From assembly GCA_945871895.1 (NCBI GenBank), contig CAMBXP010000018.1, positions 1 through 35,432 of the forward strand: a stretch of DNA of 35,432 nt. Direction: 5' to 3'. The stretch comes from Chryseobacterium gleum. GTDB taxonomy: Bacteria; Bacteroidota; Bacteroidia; Flavobacteriales_C; GCA-002722245. This document shows, in pieces, positions 24,926 through 32,639 of the stretch. The position numbers and the translations under genes are program-made. The notes under the pieces are model-generated. The model saw nothing but the letters and a program-made list of their open reading frames with translations, searched no databases and was not told the DNA's origin. Within the stretch, counting starts at the first letter, position 1. Each line of letters opens with the position of its first letter.

Positions 24926-25448
24926 TATTCTTCGTGTAGTGAGTTTTTTGGTCTTCGCTTTTTCTTGTACTGAAGATGTAAAAGACAATTCCGACTATAC
25001 CACAGCCGAACTAAAAACTATTCTTGAAAACAGTAATAAAGTAAAAACTGTTAGAGAAGAACAAGACATTGAAAACTATTTTAAAAGAAGAGGTTTGGTG
25101 CCGCAAAAAACAGGTACAGGCGTGTACTATGTAGTTTACGAAAAAGCCAAGGCAGACACGGTGAAAATTAAGCATATGAATTACGTTACAGCCATGTTTG
25201 ATATTTCATTGATTGATGGTAAATTGTGCTATTCTACCAAAGAAACCGGTCCGCTAGAGTTTCAAGTTGGTAAGGCCGATGTAGAATCGGGTTTACAAGA
25301 AGCTTTAGAGTTTATGCATCAAGGTGATAAAGCTTTGGTGTTGATTCCTTCGCACCGTGCGCACGGACTATTAGGCGATATGGAAAAAATCCCATCATTG
25401 GCTACCGTTATTTACGATATTAAAATTTTGAAAGTAAGTAAGGAATGA
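24903..25448 (+). CDS. FKBP-type peptidyl-prolyl isomerase lipoprotein, GldI-like
   Basis: A 181-residue lipoprotein: signal peptide with lipobox FSC (Cys22), then a linker and one FKBP domain (about 70-180). GldI, a FKBP-like lipoprotein of the gliding/T9SS machinery in Flavobacterium, has this size and sits after the same DHH gene. Here the FKBP active-site residues are changed: the usual GW of IxGWxEG is SGLQEAL, and the FDSS motif is YSTKE. It may therefore act as a chaperone and not as an isomerase. The start overlaps nrnA by 23 nt, and the stop overlaps the next gene (ATGA). Whether it is true GldI needs a tree, so I give no symbol. Confidence 0.8.
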   Translation: MKLNCVNSILRVVSFLVFAFSCTEDVKDNSDYTTAELKTILENSNKVKTVREEQDIENYFKRRGLVPQKTGTGVYYVVYEKAKADTVKIKHMNYVTAMFDISLIDGKLCYSTKETGPLEFQVGKADVESGLQEALEFMHQGDKALVLIPSHRAHGLLGDMEKIPSLATVIYDIKILKVSKE

Positions 25449-26314
25449 AGAAGCTGCTGATCTTTCTTTTTCTTTCTTTTGTTTTCTTCGCTTGCAGCGA
25501 TTTACCTGATAATTTTTTGCAAACCGCATCTGGCTTAACCTACAGCTATGTGGAATTGGGCGATGGTGAAGTGGCCGAAGAAGACGACTATGTTCGTTTT
25601 GCTTATGAAGTCAAAAATGAAAACGATTCTATGTTGTATTCATCGCGAATGTTGGTTCATCTCATTAGGGCAGTGAAGAATGGAAATTTAGAGGAAGGAT
25701 TGTTGATGATGAAAAAGGGCGACAAGGTTGATTTTTTATTGAATCCTAAAGAGTTTTATGAAACCTATATGCAGCAATCGTTGCCTGCGGCGCTTAGTGA
25801 AGGTAAAGTGAAAGTGCAGGTGAAAGTGCTTGACATACTTTCTGATTTGCAATACCAAAAACAGAAAAATGATTTTTATAAAAAGCTTTCAGAAGCCCGC
25901 ATGGATACGTCGGCTCATACAGAAATAGCGCGCATTGAGAATTACATCAATGAGAATAAAATGCCTGTGAAGGTTAGCAATTCTGGCTTGGCTTACTTCT
26001 TTATAAAGGATATAGAAAATGCTAAAAAAGTGACTTATGGAAAAACGCTTTATTTGCATTACAGAGGTAAGTTTTTCGATGGTAGAGAATTCAATTCTAC
26101 TATTGTTAAAGGCACTCCGCAGGATATGATTTACGGACAAGAAATGCAGGTGATTCAAGGTATAGAAGAAGCGCTTTCCATGATGAACGAAGGCGATAAA
26201 ATAGGCTTAGTCATTCCATCGTGTTTGGCTTATAGCAGCAAAGGTTCGAGCACAGGTATTGTACCTCCCAATACTCCTGTGTATTATGAAGTGGAGGTAA
26301 TTAAAGTAAATTAA
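25445..26314 (+). CDS. FKBP-type lipoprotein with two FKBP domains
   Basis: A 289-residue lipoprotein with lipobox FFACSD (Cys17). It has two FKBP domains in tandem, about 30-133 and 185-288. The first is strongly diverged. The second is clearer: LYLHYRGKFFDGREFNS, then EMQVIQGIEEALSMM and VIPSCLAYSSKG, yet the Trp of the active-site IxGWxEG is replaced (QGIEEAL). Folding help in the periplasm or at the outer membrane is expected from the family. It overlaps the upstream gene by 4 nt and precedes the next by 5 nt. Confidence 0.82.
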   Translation: MKKLLIFLFLSFVFFACSDLPDNFLQTASGLTYSYVELGDGEVAEEDDYVRFAYEVKNENDSMLYSSRMLVHLIRAVKNGNLEEGLLMMKKGDKVDFLLNPKEFYETYMQQSLPAALSEGKVKVQVKVLDILSDLQYQKQKNDFYKKLSEARMDTSAHTEIARIENYINENKMPVKVSNSGLAYFFIKDIENAKKVTYGKTLYLHYRGKFFDGREFNSTIVKGTPQDMIYGQEMQVIQGIEEALSMMNEGDKIGLVIPSCLAYSSKGSSTGIVPPNTPVYYEVEVIKVN

Positions 26315-26319
26315 AAGAG

Positions 26320-27510
26320 ATGAAAAAGATTTTTGTATTCGTTGCGCTAATAGGCATTATTGCTTGTAACAGTGTTAAAAAACAAGAGATGGTTTTTACT
26401 TCAGCATCATCGGGAATGCAGTATTTTAAAATTGTTGCCAACGACAGCACTCCGGTTCAAATAGGCGATGCTGTGGAAATAACTTATAAAGGTACTTTTG
26501 CCGATGACACTGTTTTTTCACAAACGAAACAAGGTGAAACGCGTCGTTTTACTGTTGGATACAATGAAATTAGCAAGGAGTTGAATGAAGCTGTTCAGTA
26601 TATGCATTGCGGTGAAAAGGCTTTGTTTAGAATGAGCAGAGAAAAGGCTTTTTTATCGAAACTAACTGCACATACCTTTGCCGAAAAAAGAAAGAAGGGT
26701 GTACTTCCCGATTCTATGGTGACTTACGAAATAGAACTTAAAAGTGTGACTGTAAATAAAGGCATGCATCCACTTAGAGCAGCTTTGCTAAAAGATACTA
26801 TTAGTGGTGAAAACGGATTAAAAGTAATTGTTGCAGGTAAAGGAAATGGCGCAAAAATAGAAGAGAAAGATGAGGTGACCATTCATTATAATGGTTATTT
26901 AACCAACCTAACTTTCTTCGATTCTTCGGTGAAAAGAGGTCAGCCTTTTAAAACTAAAATTGGTGTTGGACAAGTAATTGAAGGTTGGGATAAAGGAATC
27001 ACAATGCTTCATGTAGGTGATACAGCAAGATTAATTATTCCTTCAAAAATGGGCTATGGATCAAAAGCAAAATCAAATATTCCTGCTAACTCAACTCTAA
27101 TTTTCGATGTAATTGTGTTGGCCGCTAAAAAACCTGTTGTTCCAACTCCTTACCAAGTACAAGGTTTACCAGTTAAAAAAACAGCTAGCGGATTAGAATA
27201 TGTGGTGGTAAATGAAGGAACAGGAAAATATCCTTTGAGTGGTAATAAAGTAACGGTTCACTATACTGGCTATTTGCAGGATGGAAGTATTTTCGATTCA
27301 TCTGTGTCTCGCGATGATTATTTTAAATTCAATGTAGGTATGGGCAGAGTAATTAAAGGTTGGGATGAAGGTATTTTATTAATGCGCGAAGGTGCTAAAT
27401 ATCGTTTTACAATTCCTTATGCTTTGGCTTACGGCGAAGCGGGTTATCCTCCTGTTATTCCTGCAAAAGCGACCCTTATATTCGATGTGGAATTGATTAA
27501 AGCTGATTAA
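26320..27510 (+). CDS. FKBP-type peptidyl-prolyl isomerase lipoprotein with three FKBP domains
   Basis: A 396-residue lipoprotein with lipobox IACNS (Cys16). Three FKBP domains follow: about 30-145 (diverged), 165-272 and 290-395. Domains 2 and 3 keep the full active-site pattern: VTIHYNGYL/VTVHYTGYL, FFDSSV/IFDSSV, VIEGWDKG/VIKGWDEG, IPSKMGYG/IPYALAYG. This protein is therefore likely the active isomerase of the operon. It follows the two-domain protein by 5 nt, and its TAA overlaps the ATG of the next gene (TAATG). The three neighbours together carry six FKBP domains. Confidence 0.9.
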   Translation: MKKIFVFVALIGIIACNSVKKQEMVFTSASSGMQYFKIVANDSTPVQIGDAVEITYKGTFADDTVFSQTKQGETRRFTVGYNEISKELNEAVQYMHCGEKALFRMSREKAFLSKLTAHTFAEKRKKGVLPDSMVTYEIELKSVTVNKGMHPLRAALLKDTISGENGLKVIVAGKGNGAKIEEKDEVTIHYNGYLTNLTFFDSSVKRGQPFKTKIGVGQVIEGWDKGITMLHVGDTARLIIPSKMGYGSKAKSNIPANSTLIFDVIVLAAKKPVVPTPYQVQGLPVKKTASGLEYVVVNEGTGKYPLSGNKVTVHYTGYLQDGSIFDSSVSRDDYFKFNVGMGRVIKGWDEGILLMREGAKYRFTIPYALAYGEAGYPPVIPAKATLIFDVELIKAD

Positions 27511-27959
27511 TGGAAATTAAGGAAAAGCTGCTGCAAGCTTGCAGAGACTTTGCTCAAGAAAAGCTAGCTGCCATTCAAAATACTTTGAGTGAATTGAGTG
27601 ATTCTGTGGGGTCTGATTCTAAAAGCACTGCCGGCGATAAGCATGAAACAGGCAGAGCTATGCTGCATTTGGAGCAAGAAAAAGCGGGTGAACAGTTAAA
27701 GCAAGCGCAAGACACTTTAAGGGCCATTGATAAAATTAATATCCAAAAATTAAACACTAGCATTGCTGCGGGTAGCTTAGTGAAAACCAATATAGGTAAT
27801 TTTTTTATTGCAATAAGCGCAGGAAAAATAACTATTGATAAAGTTGATTATTATGCGGTTTCACCTAAGGCACCTATTGCTCAAAAGTTGATTGGCTTGG
27901 TCAAAAACGATAAACTAAAATTTAATGGAATTGACTACAGCATTGAGCAAATAGCATAA
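27510..27959 (+). CDS. GreA/GreB C-terminal-like protein
   Basis: A 149-residue soluble protein. The first half is helical (about 1-80), with SDSKSTAGDKHETGRAM near 38-54. The second half has the GreA/GreB C-terminal FKBP-like fold (GSLVKTNIGNFFIAIS ... YAVSPKAPIAQKLIGL). This Bacteroidota family is often mislabelled 3-oxoacyl-ACP synthase. Nothing of a condensing enzyme is seen here. It may act at the RNA polymerase secondary channel as Gre factors do, but that is inferred from fold only. Its start overlaps the FKBP gene stop by 1 nt, making it the last gene of the nrnA operon. Confidence 0.75.
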   Translation: MEIKEKLLQACRDFAQEKLAAIQNTLSELSDSVGSDSKSTAGDKHETGRAMLHLEQEKAGEQLKQAQDTLRAIDKINIQKLNTSIAAGSLVKTNIGNFFIAISAGKITIDKVDYYAVSPKAPIAQKLIGLVKNDKLKFNGIDYSIEQIA

Positions 27960-28030
27960 GTCACTGTTAAACCTCCGTTTACGGCATTTATCTGTTCATA
28001 ATTCCAAAGTATCTCTTTCCCCCTTTTTTA

Positions 28031-28038
28031 TAATTTCG
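28031..28038 (+). promoter_or_regulatory. Possible -7 element before comEC
   Basis: TAATTTCG matches the Bacteroidota TAnnTTTG at 7 of 8 positions, counting the two N positions. It lies 18 nt before the ATG of comEC, in a short gap after the previous operon. No matching -33 TTTG is visible, so this is tentative. Confidence 0.3.
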
Positions 28039-28056
28039 CCTTCCTAACTATTCTAA

Positions 28057-29559
28057 ATGACTTCTGTTCAGCGATCGCCATTGGTTTTGCCTTTGCTTTT
28101 TTTTATGATTGGCATTGGTGTGTCGGCTATTTTCACCGTTTTTCTCTTACTCTTCTTATTCTTGCTTTTTGTGGCTTTGTGGCATTCACAAAAGTTAAAC
28201 ATCAATTGTTTTTTTGGTGTCAATTTTTTAAAATCTACTGTTCTTGCTTCTTTGTTTTTTGTTTTGGGTTGCGGCATTAAGGAGGTGAATAAAAACAGTG
28301 ATTTAGTTTTAAAAGATACCATAGAATTACCTTCTTCTTATTTGAAATTCACCAATGGTGTTCGATTTACCAAGCGCGGTTGTTGGACTACCGCTCAGCT
28401 TTTGCATGATTCTTTATGTTTTCAAGTGCAAGTGAGTATGGATAGTGCCAAAGGAAAGTTATTGGAGAAAGGCGATACTTTTGTTTTGAAAAATGTTCGT
28501 GTTTATCCTTTGGTGAAAGAAGGAAAAGAGGCAAGTGGCTTTGAGTTGTATTTACTGCGACAGGGTGTGCAAGCCAAATTGTATGTGAACGATCAATGTT
28601 TTTCACATCTTAATAGAAATAACGATTGGCAATACATGGCTTATAATGCCATGCATGCTAAAATTGTTAATTCATCTCTGTCGGTAAATTCAAAATCATT
28701 GCTGTTATCGCTGCTCATTGGAGATAGAGGCTTCATTGATAAAGCAACGAAGGATAACTTTAGTGCGCTTGGAGTATCGCATATCTTGTCGGTATCTGGC
28801 TTGCATGTAGGAATTATCTATGTAATCCTTGCTTTCTTGATTGGCTTGCTTTGGAATAAAAACGCCTACATTCCGCTTGTAGTAATTTTATCGTTGATTT
28901 GGTTTTATTGTTGGATGGTAGGCTTTGAGGCTGCAGTATTGCGATCGGCTTTAATGTTTTCCTTGCATGCGGTGGGTAATGCTTTAGGCAAAAAGAGTTC
29001 CTTGTTGCACACTACTGCACTTTCTGCATTTATTATTCTTATCATTAATCCGTTCTTCTTATTCGATATCGGATTTCAATTGACTTACGGAGCTATGCTC
29101 GGCATCATTTTTATAATGCCTATTTTTCAAGATGTGTTGAAGGTGAAATCGCCTTACCTTAAACCTATTATCGATTTGTTATTGCTGAGTTTAGCAGTTC
29201 AAATTACACTCATTCCTCTGTTGATTTTTCATTTTCAAACTTTGCCCGTTTACTTTATGTTAGCCAATTTACTGGTGGTACCTGCAGTTGCTTTAATAAT
29301 GTATGCAGGTATGTTGTTTTTAGCGATTCCTGAAAACAAAGCACTAAACTTCATTATAGATCTTTTGCTGTTGATTAACGATTCGTGTTGCAAAACTATT
29401 GGCAATTGGCCTTACCCAATGGTGTATATCGTTAATGATAATTTGGCCGATTTTTGTTTCTACAGTTTATGCATAGCTAACGTGGTGATTTACTATCAAT
29501 GGAAAATAAATTCGTTTTTGTGGTTAAGTGTTTTGTCTTTGTTGTTGGTGTTTATTTGA
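28057..29559 (+). CDS. comEC: ComEC/Rec2-family DNA uptake channel protein
   Basis: A 500-residue membrane protein of the ComEC family, the inner-membrane channel for single-stranded DNA in natural transformation. It begins with hydrophobic segments, then an extracellular OB-like DUF4131 region (about 80-190). The competence-domain signature follows: LLIGDRGFI ... FSALGVSHILSVSGLHVGI (about 215-250), then at least seven further membrane helices. It lacks the C-terminal metallo-beta-lactamase domain found in B. subtilis ComEC, and it is shorter than many Bacteroidota members, which are often 650 residues or more. No other competence gene is in the window. Confidence 0.88.
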   Translation: MTSVQRSPLVLPLLFFMIGIGVSAIFTVFLLLFLFLLFVALWHSQKLNINCFFGVNFLKSTVLASLFFVLGCGIKEVNKNSDLVLKDTIELPSSYLKFTNGVRFTKRGCWTTAQLLHDSLCFQVQVSMDSAKGKLLEKGDTFVLKNVRVYPLVKEGKEASGFELYLLRQGVQAKLYVNDQCFSHLNRNNDWQYMAYNAMHAKIVNSSLSVNSKSLLLSLLIGDRGFIDKATKDNFSALGVSHILSVSGLHVGIIYVILAFLIGLLWNKNAYIPLVVILSLIWFYCWMVGFEAAVLRSALMFSLHAVGNALGKKSSLLHTTALSAFIILIINPFFLFDIGFQLTYGAMLGIIFIMPIFQDVLKVKSPYLKPIIDLLLLSLAVQITLIPLLIFHFQTLPVYFMLANLLVVPAVALIMYAGMLFLAIPENKALNFIIDLLLLINDSCCKTIGNWPYPMVYIVNDNLADFCFYSLCIANVVIYYQWKINSFLWLSVLSLLLVFI

Positions 29560-29575
29560 GTTTTATTAAACAGTT

Positions 29576-29653
29576 CATTGCGAGGTACCCCGAAGCAATC
29601 TCATTTTTAATTTACCAAAACTCAATATGGTTGCTTCGGGGTACCTCGCAATG
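29576..29653. repeat. REP-like inverted repeat with 23-bp perfect arms
   Basis: Arms 29576-29598 and 29631-29653 are exact reverse complements over 23 bp with a 32-nt spacer. The outer end is CATTGCGAGG and the inner end CGAAGCAA. I recall sequences of this kind (CATTGCGAGG...GAAGCAAT) as repeated in many genomes. It lies between the ends of the convergent comEC and 29669 genes. It could also work as a terminator in both directions. Confidence 0.88.
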
Positions 29654-29668
29654 ACGAGTTGTGCAGTT

Positions 29669-30181
29669 TTATTTGATAGTTAAAGATTCTGCAATTTGTT
29701 TGAAAACAGGTTCCATACTTGTGAAATCGGATAGGGCAGAGTGTATCACCAACTGATAAGCATTGCCATTTTGAATAAAAAAATATACCAGTCCTTTGTG
29801 CTCTCTTTCATTGATATCGTAGGTATAGGCAGTAACTTGAGCTTCTGCACCATTTATTGTTGCAGTTCCTTTTTCGGTAACACTCGCATTAAGCAAATTC
29901 TTAATTAAAATGAAGTTACGTGCTGCAAAATCATCAAGGGTTAGGGTGCTTGCAATACTTTCTTCTTTGGTTAAAGCTAACTGAATTTGAATATTGTCGG
30001 CATTGTTTGTATTGGCCTTTAAACTCACCAAGATATTTCCCGAGCCAAAAGTGGGTGTCCATCCTTTAAGATGATTGATACTGTATTTTCCATCAGGAGA
30101 ACTAGCAGTAACAAATGCTTTGTCTTGCGCTACGCTTATTTGAACGCTCAATATCAGTAATAGAAACAATAACTTTTTCAT
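29669..30181 (-). CDS. Small secreted PsbP-like (DUF1795-type) protein
   Basis: A 170-residue protein with a signal peptide (MKKLLFLLLILSVQISVAQ). The mature part looks like the PsbP/DUF1795 fold: TASSPDGKYSINHLKGWTP at the start, a middle with TATINGAEAQVTAYTY, YFFIQNGNAYQLVIHSA, and EPVFKQIAESLTI at the end. Members bind or assist other exported proteins but are mostly undescribed. The start is the ATG at 30181. A longer open frame upstream runs into the methyltransferase gene and is not used. It is 31 bp downstream of that gene on the same strand. Confidence 0.72.
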   Translation of the reverse strand: MKKLLFLLLILSVQISVAQDKAFVTASSPDGKYSINHLKGWTPTFGSGNILVSLKANTNNADNIQIQLALTKEESIASTLTLDDFAARNFILIKNLLNASVTEKGTATINGAEAQVTAYTYDINEREHKGLVYFFIQNGNAYQLVIHSALSDFTSMEPVFKQIAESLTIK

Positions 30182-30212
30182 GGTTTTTCTTTTTTTGAAG
30201 ATACTAAATTTC

Positions 30213-30923
30213 TTAAGCTTGAAGCAAAAACAGTGCTGGTCTTTTGTGAAAATCTCTTTTGTTTTTTTTCCAATGGGCCAACGATGCGGTAAATATTTCT
30301 TCTGTCTCGGTAGTGATGTCGGCAGCAACGCAAAGCAAAGTTTGCGGCAAACATGCACTAATAATTTCTTCCACCATTTGATTGTTTCTGTAGGGAGTTT
30401 CTATAAACAATTGTGCCGTTTTATTTTTCTTCGAATCATTTTCAATGCTTTTAAGTTTGGCATGTAAAGCTGCTTTGTCTTTGGGAAGGTAGCCGTGAAA
30501 ATGAAAATTTTGTCCGTTAAACCCCGATGCCATTAAGGCAAGCAAGATGGAACTCGGACCAACAAAAGGAACCACTTGAATGTTTTTTTGATGAGATGTT
30601 GCAACGATGTTGTTGCCTGGGTCGGCAATGGCCGGACAACCAGCTTCGCTCAATAGACCCACATTTTCACCACTTTCTAAAACCGAGAAAGCTTCACTAA
30701 AATCAGCATGTTCATCGTGTTTATCTAGCAACCACAATTTTAACTCAGGAATAGGGAAATTGCTTTTCAATGATGAAATAAATCTGCGCGCTGTTCTTTC
30801 GTTTTCTACAACGAAATATTTAGTTGCACGAATGTTTTCAATTGTTTTAGCAGGTAGAACCTCAGCGAAATGATTTTCTCCCAGTAAAGTAGGAAAGAGC
30901 AAAAGCTTACCTTTAGTATTCAT
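30213..30923 (-). CDS. SAM-dependent methyltransferase, RsmI-like tetrapyrrole methylase fold
   Basis: A 236-residue cytosolic methyltransferase. RsmI methylates the 2'-OH of C1402 in 16S rRNA. The fold is recognisable from LLLFPTLLGEN at the front, the ENERTARRF segment, GLLSEAGCPAIADPGN (about 93-108, the SAM/phosphate loop), VPFVGPSSILLALMASG and FIETPYRNNQ. It is shorter than E. coli RsmI (about 286 residues) and lacks its C-terminal domain. It belongs to a shorter Bacteroidota subfamily, so I do not assign the symbol. It overlaps the phosphatase gene by 11 nt, and the two are coupled. Confidence 0.85.
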   Translation of the reverse strand: MNTKGKLLLFPTLLGENHFAEVLPAKTIENIRATKYFVVENERTARRFISSLKSNFPIPELKLWLLDKHDEHADFSEAFSVLESGENVGLLSEAGCPAIADPGNNIVATSHQKNIQVVPFVGPSSILLALMASGFNGQNFHFHGYLPKDKAALHAKLKSIENDSKKNKTAQLFIETPYRNNQMVEEIISACLPQTLLCVAADITTETEEIFTASLAHWKKNKRDFHKRPALFLLQA

Positions 30924-31377
30924 TGTTTTTTAATTTAAGTGCAATTATTTCGCATGCTTCATCTAACAATTGAAATACTTCTTCAAAGCCGTCATTACCA
31001 AAATAAGGATCGGGAACGGGTTCGTTGCTATTAGGATGAACTTCATTCAATATCATTTTCACTTTAGAATGATGTTTTTTATCTCCAATGTTAAGCGCAT
31101 TGGTGAAATTGCTTTCATCCATGGTGAATATCAAATCGAATCGTTCAAAGTCATCTTTTCTAAGCGGTCGGCTTTTCTGACTTCTAATGTCTACGCCATG
31201 TTCAAGAGCGTTAAGTGTAGATCGCTTGTCGGGTGCTTCTCCTTCATGAAATCCAGAGGTGCCAGCAGATGCTACTACAATATCTAGTTTATACTTTTTG
31301 GCTTTGTCTTTCATGATGCCTTCTGCTACAGGCGACCGACAAATATTGCCAAGACAAACCATTAATATTCTTTTCAT
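30913..31377 (-). CDS. Low-molecular-weight protein-tyrosine phosphatase
   Basis: A 154-residue phosphatase of the LMW-PTP family. The active-site loop C-x5-R-S is at 8-15 (CLGNICRS), and the general-acid Asp lies in PDPYFG near 120. DESN and KSRPLRKDDFE are also usual. The chosen start is the ATG at 31377, which places the loop directly after the first strand. The frame continues to 31419 with low-complexity basic sequence that is not typical. Arsenate reductases share the fold but lack this loop pattern. Its end overlaps the methyltransferase gene by 11 nt. Confidence 0.9.
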   Translation of the reverse strand: MKRILMVCLGNICRSPVAEGIMKDKAKKYKLDIVVASAGTSGFHEGEAPDKRSTLNALEHGVDIRSQKSRPLRKDDFERFDLIFTMDESNFTNALNIGDKKHHSKVKMILNEVHPNSNEPVPDPYFGNDGFEEVFQLLDEACEIIALKLKNNEY

Positions 31378-31535
31378 GGTGGAAATATACATTTTTTTGT
31401 AAACGTTTTTTTTCATCATTAAGGAATTATAGCTAAATTAATTTAAGTTTAGTGCAACTGCAGCATGAAGTGACCTTTTCCTCGCTTCCTGTTTAAATTA
31501 CTGATATTGATTATTGTTTATCTTAACTTAATTTC

Positions 31536-32474
31536 ATGAAGAAAATTTTATTTCTCTTTATACTACTAACCATCTTTCAATCTGCACTCAATGCTCAATT
31601 GCAGAAGGTGCAATCACCTGTTCGTTTTTTAGCATTGGGTGATTCTTATACTATCGGACAAAGCGTGACTGTTAAGGAGAGATGGCCTGTGCAACTTAAA
31701 GATTCTTTAATTGCGAGAGGTATAGCTGTAGATACTTTACAAATTATTGCCACTACTGGTTGGCGCACCGACAATCTAATTAGTGGAATAAACAATGTGA
31801 ATCCTGAAAATAATTTCAATTTAGTCTCTATTCTAATAGGTGTAAATAATTTCTACCAAGGTAAACCCGTAAGTGATTATGTTCCTGATTTAAAAGTAAT
31901 TATTGACAAAGCAATTGTTCTTGCTAAAAATGATACCGATGCTGTTTTTTTGGTGTCGATACCCGATTACGCTTTTACACCTTTTGGAGGCAGTTCATCT
32001 GCTGTTTCAGTTGGTATTGATTTGTACAATCACTTAATGGATTCGGTGGCTGGAACTTATGGAATTAATTACTTTTACATAACCAACATCACGCGACAGG
32101 GTTTGGCAGATCCGAGTCTGGTAGCCACAGATAATTTACATCCATCAGGAAAGGCGTACACTTTTTTTGTAGACTCAATTTTAAATTCAATCGTGGAAGA
32201 ACAAACAAATAAAGTTGTTGAGGTAAAAAATAGCTTAGATTTTAATTTAAAGATATTTGAGGAAGGCATAGAAGTAAATCTATTGTCTGATGCTAATGTT
32301 TCTCAAATTGAAGTTTTTGATATCAATGGGAAATTATTAGCTAGCCAAAAGTATTCAGGTACCTCAAGAATTTATACTGTTTTGGTAGATATTCCGGCAG
32401 GAAATTTTATTGTGATTCTAAAAAACAAAGAAGAAGGTATTGTTGCTAAAAAGAAATTTTATAAGTGTTCGTAG
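31536..32474 (+). CDS. SGNH/GDSL hydrolase with T9SS C-terminal sorting domain
   Basis: A 312-residue secreted esterase or lipase-like protein. The signal peptide ends LNA-Q at about 20. SGNH blocks are: nucleophile Ser37 in ALGDSYTIG, Gly/Asn in IGVNNF (Asn104) and the Asp199-x-x-His202 pair in DNLHPSG. All residues are present, so it should be active. Residues about 232-312 form the type IX secretion sorting domain (VSQIEVFDINGKLL ... VDIPAGNFIVILK), which sends the protein through the outer membrane to the surface. The stop codon lies inside the left arm of a long inverted repeat. The substrate is unknown. Confidence 0.9.
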   Translation: MKKILFLFILLTIFQSALNAQLQKVQSPVRFLALGDSYTIGQSVTVKERWPVQLKDSLIARGIAVDTLQIIATTGWRTDNLISGINNVNPENNFNLVSILIGVNNFYQGKPVSDYVPDLKVIIDKAIVLAKNDTDAVFLVSIPDYAFTPFGGSSSAVSVGIDLYNHLMDSVAGTYGINYFYITNITRQGLADPSLVATDNLHPSGKAYTFFVDSILNSIVEEQTNKVVEVKNSLDFNLKIFEEGIEVNLLSDANVSQIEVFDINGKLLASQKYSGTSRIYTVLVDIPAGNFIVILKNKEEGIVAKKKFYKCS

Positions 32475-32567
32475 AGTCAGATAGAATCTGACTTAAAACA
32501 GAAAAAAATCCGATGAGAGGAAATGGAATTAATCTTTTTAAAGTCAGATTCTATCTGACTCTACGAA
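32468..32567. repeat. Inverted repeat with 27-bp perfect arms, each arm itself palindromic
   Basis: Arms 32468-32494 and 32541-32567 are exact reverse complements over 27 bp with a 46-nt spacer. Each arm contains a smaller palindrome, GTCAGAT-AGA-ATCTGAC in the left arm. The left arm includes the last codon and stop of the SGNH hydrolase gene. It resembles a palindromic mobile repeat (REP/MITE-like). Confidence 0.92.
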
Positions 32568-32584
32568 GAAACAATCATGAAATA

Positions 32585-32620
32585 AAAAAGAGGACCCGTT
32601 AACTGCCGGATCCTCTTTTT
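32585..32620. terminator. Bidirectional terminator between SGNH hydrolase and dnaA
   Basis: A stem of A-run plus GAGGACCCG pairs with CCGGATCCTC plus T-run around a 7-nt loop (one weak pair). It has A-run and T-run flanks on both sides, so it can stop transcription from both convergent genes. It lies 20 nt from the dnaA stop. Confidence 0.88.
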
Positions 32621-32639
32621 GTTTTATTGAATTCGAGTA

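Noticed and set aside
27510..27959. 3-oxoacyl-ACP synthase, a label often given to this family
   Set aside because: No condensing-enzyme motif (Cys-His-His/Asn) and only 149 residues; the C-terminal part resembles GreA/GreB.
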